Positions 47,698 through 54,122 of a DNA stretch of 54,122 nucleotides are shown here, in pieces. Within the stretch, counting starts at the first letter, position 1; each line of letters begins with the position of its first letter. The DNA comes from an uncultured Mycoplasmatota bacterium. Lineage in GTDB: Bacteria; Bacillota_I; Bacilli_A; RF39; UBA660. The stretch covers positions 1 to 54,122 of the forward strand of contig CANPPW010000005.1 in NCBI GenBank assembly GCA_947576095.1, in the 5' to 3' direction. Made by a program: the position numbers and the translations under genes. The notes under the pieces were generated by a model that saw nothing but the letters and a program-made list of their open reading frames with translations, did no database searches and was not told where the DNA came from.

Positions 47698-47934
47698 CAG
47701 CGATATCTAAGAGCTAAATAAAAAAATTTTTATTATCATAAACAAAGATATAAATATCAAGGAATAACATTAAAACTTAAAAATCAATTAATATTCCTAG
47801 TCCTATTTCTAAATTAAAGAACAAATATATGTAAAAATATTATTTATATGTATTAGATTATCTTCAAAATATATCACTAAAATTGATTACAAAAAAAACG
47901 TGATGAAGAAATCATTACGCAGCATCTATCGCTT

Positions 47935-47970
47935 GCAAAGGCTAAGCTTCTTTGCAAAATTTTAGCCTTT
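47935..47970. repeat. overlapping alternative hairpins in a gene-free region
   Basis: The 448-base gap 47654-48101 has no gene I can support except the dinB promoter. Within it GCAAAG (47935) can pair with CTTTGC (47950), or AAAGGCTAA (47937) can pair with TTAGCCTTT (47962). The two pairings share bases and exclude each other. No T run follows on either strand, so it is not a plain terminator. Confidence 0.4.
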
Positions 47971-48101
47971 ATAAACAATTAAACAAGTAATTATCACTAA
48001 TAACTTTTTCCTATTCTTAATTTAACTAATACAACAGATTAAATTAAGATTCATATCCTAATCAACACAGAAAATGAAAACCTATAAATGTATTTCAAAA
48101 G

Positions 48102-48584
48102 TTATTTATTAAATTTCTTTTTATACAATCGTTCTCTTGTAGGTGTTCCATTAACCATATTGGTATCAGTCATTTCAATAAATTCAAAACCAAATTTTTC
48201 ATAAAAACCACTTAAAGAGGTGATTAAATATACACATTCAAAATTACATGAAACTTCTATAAGTAATGTATTTATTAGTTTACTTGCTATTCCTTTATTT
48301 CTGTATTCATTTTTAACATACATTCCACCTATAAAAGGATATAACTCAGGTCTTAATTCAGCATCATTATGAAGAAAATTAATGGTTCCTATCACATTGT
48401 CATTAAATTTAGCAATATAAACAATAGGCAGTGGTTCTCCACTACATCTTTTTTCTACTATTTCCTTTAAATCATCAATTGTTAAATTACAATTTTTCCC
48501 CCACCAATTATACCATATCTCTGCTACTTGAAATACATCATTTAAATTACTTTTATTTAATTTTTCAATTATTAATTCATCCAT
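48102..48584 (-). CDS. GNAT-family N-acetyltransferase
   Basis: 160 residues. GTINFLHNDAELRPELYPFI, then GGMYVKNEYRNKGIASKLIN (about 87-106) with the acetyl-CoA motif R-N-K-G-I-A, and SLSGFYEKFGFEFIE. Substrate unknown; it resembles the aminoglycoside-like or generic acetyltransferases that have GMYV and YRNKGIA. Single gene with AT-rich flanks. Confidence 0.85.
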   Translation of the reverse strand: MDELIIEKLNKSNLNDVFQVAEIWYNWWGKNCNLTIDDLKEIVEKRCSGEPLPIVYIAKFNDNVIGTINFLHNDAELRPELYPFIGGMYVKNEYRNKGIASKLINTLLIEVSCNFECVYLITSLSGFYEKFGFEFIEMTDTNMVNGTPTRERLYKKKFNK

Positions 48585-48959
48585 TTTATTTATTCCCTTT
48601 TATTTCAAAATCCTTATCAATTTGTTTCAATCATTAAATATATTTCCATAACCTTATTACTAATTATACATATTTCTTTTAACTCCACGATATTATTATA
48701 TTTAAATCTAATTAAATTACTTTATTTTACTTCGAAAAAAATTCTTAAATTTCCTCATAGAATGATTATAATTCACAATCACAATTTTACCAATACCATA
48801 ATTATAAAAAATTTCCATCTTTACATTTAAGCGACCCTATAATTAAAATATATTCTCTTTTAAAATAAGAATTTGTTTGATCTAAAATCATTGATTCTAT
48901 TATTTAAAACGCTATTCTCATTTAAGATATTTGCTTCTACATAAAGATTAAATCAATTA

Positions 48960-49070
48960 CTATAATAATAAAGCAAATGAATCCAATAATCCACTTTCTA
49001 TAAGATCGAAATCCTTATTATAAATATTCTTATCTTCACAAATTTCAAATAATAAATCTGAAATATTCAC
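48960..49070 (-). pseudogene. carrier protein (DltC/ACP-like), truncated by a stop codon
   Basis: A GTG at 49070 overlaps the TAG of the adenylation remnant as TAGTG. It reads VNISDLLFEICEDKNIYNKD, then FDLIESGLLDSFALLL and stops. The D-x-x-x-S-G-L-L-D-S-F block is the 4'-phosphopantetheine attachment site of DltC- or NRPS-type carrier proteins (Ser 31). About 40 C-terminal residues are lost to frameshifts; a broken tail such as IESMILDQTNSYF can be read at about 48860-48890. With its neighbours it makes a dead activation-and-carrier operon. Confidence 0.65.
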
Positions 49071-49219
49071 TATAACTGCATCAACTGCTTTCTATCAATT
49101 TTACCATTCTGATTGATAGGTAAATAATCCATTTGTATGATACTTTTAGGAATCATATAAAATGGTACTAGCTTTTTGATTTCTTCTTTTACATATGCAA
49201 CATCATAACCATTCTCTCT
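49070..49219 (-). pseudogene. adenylation-domain (DltA/NRPS-like) C-terminal remnant
   Basis: The minus strand reads RENGYDVAYVKEEIKKLVPF, YMIPKSIIQMDYLPINQNGK and IDRKQLMQL, then TAG. LPxNxNGKIDRKxL is the A10 motif of amino-acid-activating enzymes such as DltA; its Lys contacts the adenylate. Only the last 50 or so residues remain. The 5' end stops at an in-frame TGA near 49235 and faces a PPTase fragment on the other strand whose own 5' end is also missing, so the junction near 49210 must be a deletion. Confidence 0.8.
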
Positions 49220-49574
49220 TTTATAATATCAGCCATTCCAATCAATATGTAATTTGTGTAATTTCTAAACAAGAAATTGGAATTGATATTGAAAAAATAA
49301 GATCTGTTTATAAACATGTTATGTATCAGTTTGCTACACAACATGAACTTCTTTATATTACAAAATCTAAACAAAATATTTATAAAAGATTATTTGAAAT
49401 CTATACATTAAAGGAAGCCTACTTTAAGTGCTATGGTATCAATCTAAATAACATAAAAAAGTTGAATTTAGGATCAAAAATAATATTGTTATATGTTCCG
49501 ATTCTAATATAAAAGCAACTTTAAAATATAATATAGATGGATATATCATAGCAATTTGCCAAAAGAAATCATAA
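49213..49574 (+). pseudogene. 4'-phosphopantetheinyl transferase (Sfp type) remnant, 5' deleted and frameshifted
   Basis: On the plus strand SLFYNISHSNQYVICVISKQ, then EIGIDIEKIR (the Mg-binding D-x-E) and LFEIYTLKEAYFKCYGINL (the W/F-x-x-K-E-A/S-x-x-K motif) are the core of Sfp-type PPTases. The first 70-80 residues are missing. After LLYV near 49495 the frame ends at a stop; the neighbouring frame continues SNIKATLKYNIDGYIIAICQKKS and a stop, so there is a frameshift. It would have modified a carrier such as the neighbouring broken DltC-like one. Confidence 0.82.
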
Positions 49575-49600
49575 CATTTTAAAAAAAATTGTCCTATATT

Positions 49601-50359
49601 CTAGAACAATTGACTTAATAACAAAATAATAATTCCACTTAGAATGCCTATAATAGAATCTTTTTTATTTTTTAATGATTTAATATGAGGTATAAATTCT
49701 AATAAAATAATATAAATAACCATACCAAGTGTAATACCTAATAAAATTCCTAATATATTGTTGGTAATAAAATGATCTCCAAGTATAAAGATAAGCACAC
49801 CACCTACAAATGTAGATAAGGAAATTCCTAAAAGCCACAAAATAGTTTTCTTTTTATTATGATTTCCCTTATAAAATGTAGATGTAATGATCATTCCTAA
49901 AGGAATATTATGAAGTCCAATTCCAAAACTCATTAAAAGAGCCATTTTTAAACTTGCCAAAGTAGATGTGTAAAGAGCCATACCTTCGATAATATTATGT
50001 ATAACAAGAGCAACGGAAGAGACAATTCCTATATGATATAAGTGTTCTTCTTTCTCCTTTTTACTATTATCTTCCCTTTCGTGATCTGGTATAAAATGAT
50101 CTAAAACTTTTAAAAGTCCAAATCCAATAAATCCTGACGCTACAATTAATAGAAAAGATTTCAATACATCAAATTCCTCTTGGAACATTTCAAAACTCTC
50201 AGGAATTAATTCTAATATAGCAAGAGATGCCATTACACCTAGAGCTATACTAATTGAGAAATTGACAATTTTATCATTATTTTTTGTTTTAAATACAATA
50301 ATAGAACCTATTATAATAAAAAAACCAACTATAAAAGTTAATACAAGACCTTGATACAT
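49601..50359 (-). CDS. ZIP-family divalent metal transporter
   Basis: 252 residues from the ATG at 50359 (MYQGLVLTFIVGF). Eight membrane helices. Metal-path motifs HNIIEGMAL (about 121-129) and GIGLHNIPLGM (about 147-157) are those of ZIP proteins; an acidic/His loop DHFIPDHEREDNSKKEKEEH lies between helices III and IV. Imports Zn2+ or another divalent metal. The leader is odd: the strong GGAGGAGAGGTG site is far upstream and a stable hairpin stands between it and the ATG (separate entry). Confidence 0.9.
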   Translation of the reverse strand: MYQGLVLTFIVGFFIIIGSIIVFKTKNNDKIVNFSISIALGVMASLAILELIPESFEMFQEEFDVLKSFLLIVASGFIGFGLLKVLDHFIPDHEREDNSKKEKEEHLYHIGIVSSVALVIHNIIEGMALYTSTLASLKMALLMSFGIGLHNIPLGMIITSTFYKGNHNKKKTILWLLGISLSTFVGGVLIFILGDHFITNNILGILLGITLGMVIYIILLEFIPHIKSLKNKKDSIIGILSGIIILLLSQLF

Positions 50360-50365
50360 TTTCAC

Positions 50366-50397
50366 CCAGGATTAAAATCCTGGTTCACCTCTCCTCC
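50366..50397 (-). promoter_or_regulatory. ribosome site separated from the ZIP start by a hairpin
   Basis: GGAGGAGAGGTG (50386-50397) is followed by CCAGGAT-TTTA-ATCCTGG (50366-50383), a perfect 7-bp stem, then GTGAAA and the ATG. Folding of the stem would bring the strong site to a normal distance; unfolding or a bound factor would change it. GGTGAA occurs on both sides of the stem. Confidence 0.55.
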
Positions 50398-50504
50398 TAT
50401 TAGGATCAATATGTTTACAAAATTTATAGAATGATATATAAACATAACCTATTATGTGTCTATTTTATCATATTTTTTAAATAATCTCTACCCTTTTAAA
50501 TAAA

Positions 50505-50530
50505 TAAAAAAAAGACTTGATCCTAAGTCT
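50505..50530 (-). terminator. terminator of infC-rpmI-rplT
   Basis: AGACTT and AAGTCT with loop AGGATC, then eight T on the minus strand, overlapping the rplT stop codon. Confidence 0.85.
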
Positions 50531-51062
50531 ATTTAATCGCAGCTAATAATTCTGCTTTTTTCATTGTACTAAATCCAGATACTTTTTGTTCTTTTGCTAT
50601 TTCACGAAGTTCAGCTACTGTAAGTTTTGCATAATCTTTATTTTCTTCTTTATTTGTATTTTTCTTTTCAGAAGATTCCTTTGCAACAGATCCTTTTATA
50701 CTTTTTCCTTCTAAACCTGCTTTGGCTACATTTACAAGTTCAGTAAAAGCTTTAGGATCATTGATTGCTACTTCAGAAAGCATTTTGCGATTTACAGTTA
50801 CCCCTGCTTTTGTAAGACCATCTATAAATCTTGAATAACTGATATCATTCTCTCTACAACCTGCATTAATTCTTGTAATCCATAATTTTCTAAATTCTCT
50901 TTTTTTCTGTTTTCTATCTCTATAAGCATAAGATAAAGAATGCATAACTTGTTCTTTAGCGGTCTTATATAATCTATGTTTACTTCCAAAATATCCTTTA
51001 GCCTGTTTTAATACTTTTTTTCTACGAGCACGATGTATCGTACCATTTTTTACTCTTGGCAT
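50529..51062 (-). CDS. rplT: 50S ribosomal protein L20 with a Rho_N/SAP-like C-terminal extension
   Basis: 177 residues; ordinary L20 is about 118. Residues 1-119 are a normal L20: [40 protein letters not shown] and [20 protein letters not shown]. Then a Lys/Glu/Asn-rich linker (about 120-144) leads to [18 protein letters not shown] and [14 protein letters not shown] (about 146-177), the helix-extended-helix pattern of the Rho N-terminal / SAP-like domain, which binds nucleic acid. No frameshift or second start separates the two parts; the terminator follows directly. L20 also represses this operon through the leader. Confidence 0.95.
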   Translation of the reverse strand: MPRVKNGTIHRARRKKVLKQAKGYFGSKHRLYKTAKEQVMHSLSYAYRDRKQKKREFRKLWITRINAGCRENDISYSRFIDGLTKAGVTVNRKMLSEVAINDPKAFTELVNVAKAGLEGKSIKGSVAKESSEKKNTNKEENKDYAKLTVAELREIAKEQKVSGFSTMKKAELLAAIK

Positions 51063-51080
51063 ATATTTCCTCCCTCAATA

Positions 51081-51272
51081 CTATAAATCTTTCTTTAAAC
51101 GATTGTAATCAGCTTTACTTAAAAGTGAGCCTTTTCTACTTTTTCTATTACTAGCTGCGTTCTTTTTTCCTGTATTATGTCTAGAACCAGGGGTTCCAAT
51201 TTTAATGGTTCCACCAGGTCTTACTTTACAAACTTTAGCAGTTCCCTTATGTGTTTTTTGCTTATTTGCCAT
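51081..51272 (-). CDS. rpmI: 50S ribosomal protein L35
   Basis: 63 residues, full length: ANKQKTHKGTAKVCKVRPGG and SRHNTGKKNAASNRKSRKGS are typical of the small basic L35. Middle gene of infC-rpmI-rplT, 18 bases before rplT. Confidence 0.95.
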   Translation of the reverse strand: MANKQKTHKGTAKVCKVRPGGTIKIGTPGSRHNTGKKNAASNRKSRKGSLLSKADYNRLKKDL

Positions 51273-51283
51273 AAATAATCCTC

Positions 51284-51814
51284 CTATTTTTCTTTTTTCT
51301 TGGTAAGTATCATAGACATAAAACGCCCCTCTAATTTAGGTTGCATTTCTATCTCCGCAATACTTTCTACCGCATTTGCAAAACGAAGTAATACATCTTT
51401 TCCAAGTCCAATATGGGCAAGTTCTCTTCCCTTAAAACGAACAGTTACTTTTACCTTATGTCCTTTTTCAAGATATTTAGATGCATTTTTAACTCTTGTA
51501 TCAAAATCATGAATATCAATAGTAACAGATAAACGATATTCTTTTAGCTCTAAATTATTTTCTCTTTGCCTTTTCATATTTTCTTTTTGCTTTTTCTTAT
51601 TTTCATATTTGAATTTATTATAGTCCATAATTTTACATACAGCTGGTACAGCTTTTGCATTCATTAAAACTAGATCAAATCCAGCATATGAGGCAAGTGT
51701 TAATGCATCTTTAATAGGTTTTAAACCTAATTGTTCTCCATTTGGTCCAATGACCATTACTTCTTTTGCTCTAATTTGTTCATTGATAAACAAATCCTTT
51801 TCCTTTTGTGCGAT
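51284..51814 (-). CDS. infC: translation initiation factor IF-3, probable ATC start
   Basis: 176 residues from an ATC at 51814, read AQKEKDLFINEQIRAKEVMV. ATC is chosen because GGAGG at 51823-51827 leaves a spacing of eight bases and the protein then begins exactly where homologues do. Upstream in-frame ATG codons would place the attenuator hairpin inside the gene. Rare AUU/AUC starts in infC are known and let IF-3, which rejects non-AUG initiators, regulate itself. Domains: INEQIRAKEV (N domain) and RLSVTIDIHDFDTRVKNA ... VRFKGRELAH (C domain). Confidence 0.9.
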   Translation of the reverse strand: MAQKEKDLFINEQIRAKEVMVIGPNGEQLGLKPIKDALTLASYAGFDLVLMNAKAVPAVCKIMDYNKFKYENKKKQKENMKRQRENNLELKEYRLSVTIDIHDFDTRVKNASKYLEKGHKVKVTVRFKGRELAHIGLGKDVLLRFANAVESIAEIEMQPKLEGRFMSMILTKKKEK

Positions 51815-51827
51815 ATCAGACACCTCC

Positions 51828-51957
51828 AAAATCATTAAAAAATGGATGCAAAATGCACCCACTTTTCCTATCAATATTGACTGGCATATACCTAAAGCTA
51901 TGTGCAATCAGGTGAGAAGTGGACTCTTCTGCTTTCCGTTTTTCAAATTTCTATCTT
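51828..51957 (-). ncRNA. L20 leader RNA of infC-rpmI-rplT
   Basis: Between promoter and infC the minus strand has GAGTCCACTTCTCACC, TTAGGTATATGCC and GTGGGTGCATTTTGCATCC. GTCCAC...GTGGG forms the long-range base of the L20-binding fold; GGGTGC/GCATCC followed by TTTTTT (51837-51860) is the intrinsic attenuator. L20 binding favours early termination in Bacillota. Confidence 0.82.
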
Positions 51958-51985
51958 ATTATAACATACTATATGAATCTGTCAA
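51958..51985 (-). promoter_or_regulatory. consensus promoter of infC-rpmI-rplT
   Basis: TTGACA (51980-51985), 16-base spacer, TATAAT (51958-51963), both perfect. Confidence 0.88.
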
Positions 51986-52028
51986 GTAAAATAGAATAGT
52001 TTACTTATTTAATGTTCTTATTTTATTT

Positions 52029-54041
52029 TTAAGTACATTTACTACCATTATAATTATAAGCTTGTCTTGGGCCTATTGTGGTTTGATTCCCTGCACTATC
52101 GGTTACTCTCCATTTCCAATTGATATATTCACCAGAATCATTGACTTCCTTTAATACATCAGAAGTGCATGTCCGACTTGTTGTTAAGGTATCACCAGGT
52201 TTTCCCCACATACAGCGACTATTATAGTGACTCCAATCAGCAAATATAGTATTGTTATACATAAGTATTTTTTGTCTTTCAATTTTATAAATACCCCCAC
52301 CTTGATCACTTGCAGATACACTTAGTGTTGCATCACAGTGACAAGGATTACTTTTTGTACACAATCCTGTTGTTGTTTCAGAAATTGTAGGAGGGGCCTT
52401 ATCAATTTTTACAGTTGTATGTGCATTACATAATCCTATATTCCCTGCATTATCATAAAAGATATCTGATCCACCATGGCCCCAGCCATTCGCCGCTGCT
52501 ACATTTTTAATGGTTCCTGAATTTGTTGTATAAGTATATTTTACATTCGACTTTGTACATCCACTTCCAGAATCTATACACTTTGTCGTAACAACAACAT
52601 CTTGATTTGTCCATTTATTAGTGCTTGCACTAGTTGTACATTTAGGTGCTTTAGTATCTACTTTAATTGCTGTACTACAAGTACTTTCGTTACCTGCTGT
52701 ATCTTTCACATATCCATACCATGTGGTCCCATTGGTATCAGATTGTGTTCCGCTCGTTCTTTCACTATATGTTTTAGAACTAGAATTAGAAAGATCATAT
52801 GTAGAGATACCACTTCCACCAGAATTATCACTACGTGTTAAATCAAGTGTTACATTCCCTAATTTATACCACCCATTATTCCCAGTTGTTCCTGTAACTT
52901 TTATATTGCATGTAGGTTTTTTTGTATCTACTTTAAGAAGAAGTTGACAATTGTTTTCATTACCCGCTTGATCTTTTACATACCCATACCAGGTAGTACC
53001 TGATGTATCTGTTTGTATTCCACTCGAAACTTTATTGTATGTTTTAGTAGCTGTTTTCGAAAATCCATATGTAGCAATACCACTTCCACCAGAATTATCA
53101 TTTCTTGTTAAAGATAAAGACACACTCTTTTCTTTATACCAGCCATTTTCTCCAGCCATTCCATTTGCTACTATATTACAACTTGGTTTTGTTTTATCAA
53201 TAAAAGCTATATAAGGGTTGCTATAAGCAAATGCATCTTTTTGCTCCGTCATAAGAAATACCCGATAAGTTGCATTTTGTTCTGCACTAAGATCAAAATT
53301 ATTTTGCGTACTTGTTGATACATTTTTCCAAGATCCATTTTCTAATTTTTGTAATTGATATGTATACTGACCTAGTTTACTATTTTGAAGTGGTGAAGGC
53401 TTTGCCTGTAGTTGAATATTTTGATTGATAGCATCTCCACTTTTATGTTCTCTATTTTGTGCATACCCTTTCAATGAAACTGACACATAAGCAGTTTCGT
53501 CGATATCTGGAATATGATCTACACGATCATCAAAAGGATAAACAACACGTACACCATAATCTCCTTCCACAAGATGATGCTTTACAGTAACAGTAATAAA
53601 AGCAACTGCATTATTGTATCCTTCTGGCATACCTTTTGTTTTCACAACCTTTACCTCTGGAATTCCCATATCAGTTCCTTTTATAAACTCAACCTTCTGT
53701 TCTCCAAAGTAAATCATTTTATTATCACCATTATCAACAAAAAGATCTACACTACTTTCTTCACTATTTTTTCTATCCTTTAATGCAATTCTATGTCCAT
53801 GTCTTCCACTTGCATCTACTACCGAAGATATTGTTGTAATTCTCTTACCAGAGAGGGCCTTTTCAATTGCCCTTACAATTCCTGATTGTTTTACAAGGAG
53901 TTGAGAGCGAATACCATCTTCTGTATATAGATTTTTTAAATGAGATAACACATTAAATATATATATTAAAACAATAATAGCAAGCGAAAATGATACCAAT
54001 ATTTCTACAATTGTAAACCCCTTTTCTCTTTTTCTTTCCAT
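52029..54041 (-). CDS. giant prepilin-like protein with Cys-rich Ig-like repeats
   Basis: 670 residues. N terminus MERKREKGFTIVEILVSFSL is a prepilin leader (cleavage after Gly 8, Phe-Thr, Glu five on) with a hydrophobic helix to about 31. The pilin head extends to about 185; then an Ig/fibronectin-like segment and at least two close repeats of about 93 residues with NGWYKE, LTRSDNSGGSGI and GTTWYGYVKDTAGN motifs (about 290-480), followed by more Ig-like units. Paired Cys at the repeat joints (PSCNI, NNCQ) suggest disulfides. AGGTGATTGA precedes the ATG. It may be a pilus tip or surface adhesin; no assembly genes are in the window. Confidence 0.82.
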   Translation of the reverse strand: MERKREKGFTIVEILVSFSLAIIVLIYIFNVLSHLKNLYTEDGIRSQLLVKQSGIVRAIEKALSGKRITTISSVVDASGRHGHRIALKDRKNSEESSVDLFVDNGDNKMIYFGEQKVEFIKGTDMGIPEVKVVKTKGMPEGYNNAVAFITVTVKHHLVEGDYGVRVVYPFDDRVDHIPDIDETAYVSVSLKGYAQNREHKSGDAINQNIQLQAKPSPLQNSKLGQYTYQLQKLENGSWKNVSTSTQNNFDLSAEQNATYRVFLMTEQKDAFAYSNPYIAFIDKTKPSCNIVANGMAGENGWYKEKSVSLSLTRNDNSGGSGIATYGFSKTATKTYNKVSSGIQTDTSGTTWYGYVKDQAGNENNCQLLLKVDTKKPTCNIKVTGTTGNNGWYKLGNVTLDLTRSDNSGGSGISTYDLSNSSSKTYSERTSGTQSDTNGTTWYGYVKDTAGNESTCSTAIKVDTKAPKCTTSASTNKWTNQDVVVTTKCIDSGSGCTKSNVKYTYTTNSGTIKNVAAANGWGHGGSDIFYDNAGNIGLCNAHTTVKIDKAPPTISETTTGLCTKSNPCHCDATLSVSASDQGGGIYKIERQKILMYNNTIFADWSHYNSRCMWGKPGDTLTTSRTCTSDVLKEVNDSGEYINWKWRVTDSAGNQTTIGPRQAYNYNGSKCT

Positions 54042-54122
54042 TCAATCACCTAGTTCTATTTTTATTTATTATATATCATTCACTCTTTTTTGTAAACCAA
54101 GAATCAACATCTCTATTTTTAT

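Noticed and set aside
54060-54122. Possible 3' end of an upstream gene at the right edge
   Set aside because: Two minus-strand frames stay open to the edge (one ends NRDVDSWFTKKSE), but 60 bases cannot decide between them.

Overview
The window comes from an AT-rich (low-G+C) Bacillota chromosome that reads with the standard bacterial code: TGG encodes Trp and TGA acts as a stop. Gene order (secE-nusG, rplKA, rplJL, rpoBC, rpsL-rpsG-fusA-tuf), L10 and L20 leader RNAs, GGAGG/GGTGAT ribosome binding sites and a GAAC-N4-GTTC SOS box all point to the Bacilli. An Asn at the rifampicin-site residue equivalent to E. coli RpoB His526, large Ig-repeat surface proteins and many decayed genes suggest a host-associated, Mollicutes-related or Erysipelotrichia/RF39-like gut lineage. 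That placement is inference; no rRNA or tRNA gene is present to settle it.

Almost every gene lies on the minus strand, so transcription runs from right to left. Right end (54-49 kb): a giant prepilin-like protein, then infC-rpmI-rplT with an L20 leader, a consensus promoter and a probable ATC start codon, then a ZIP metal transporter. The L20 gene carries an extra C-terminal Rho_N/SAP-like helix-turn-helix tail. At 49.6-48.9 kb is a graveyard: the 3' end of an adenylation-domain gene, a broken carrier-protein gene and a broken Sfp-type phosphopantetheinyl transferase. At 48.6-43.1 kb are a GNAT, an SOS-regulated dinB, a thioredoxin-like membrane protein, tex and a lipoprotein.

Core block (42.8-25.8 kb): secE-nusG, rplK-rplA with two L1-operator-like hairpins, rplJ-rplL behind an L10 leader, an RsmC-like methyltransferase, rpoB-rpoC, then an inserted pair (a NrtR-like regulator with a ruined Nudix box, and a prepilin-like protein), then the str operon. 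EF-G has unusual G4 and G5 motifs, and S12 has Ile at the conserved loop proline; both are worth checking.

Left half (25.7-7.8 kb): a small protease-like unknown, a FemAB peptidoglycan-bridge enzyme and a DUF1540-like Cys-rich peptide (the plus-strand island), a three-gene overlapping operon of a 2-hydroxyacyl-CoA dehydratase-type activase with two partner proteins, a UcpA-like SDR, topA-unknown-xerC, a cation/Ca exchanger, ppdK with an unknown gene and a GNAT, a broken glycosyltransferase, tsaC and purC.

Left end (7.6-0 kb): a 1679-residue cell-surface protein (NPCBM, transglutaminase-like core, discoidin-like domain, six Ig-like repeats, C-terminal membrane anchor), then a mobile-element scar made of an IS256-family copy with a frameshifted transposase beside an IS3-family 3' remnant, and a truncated VanZ-like gene.
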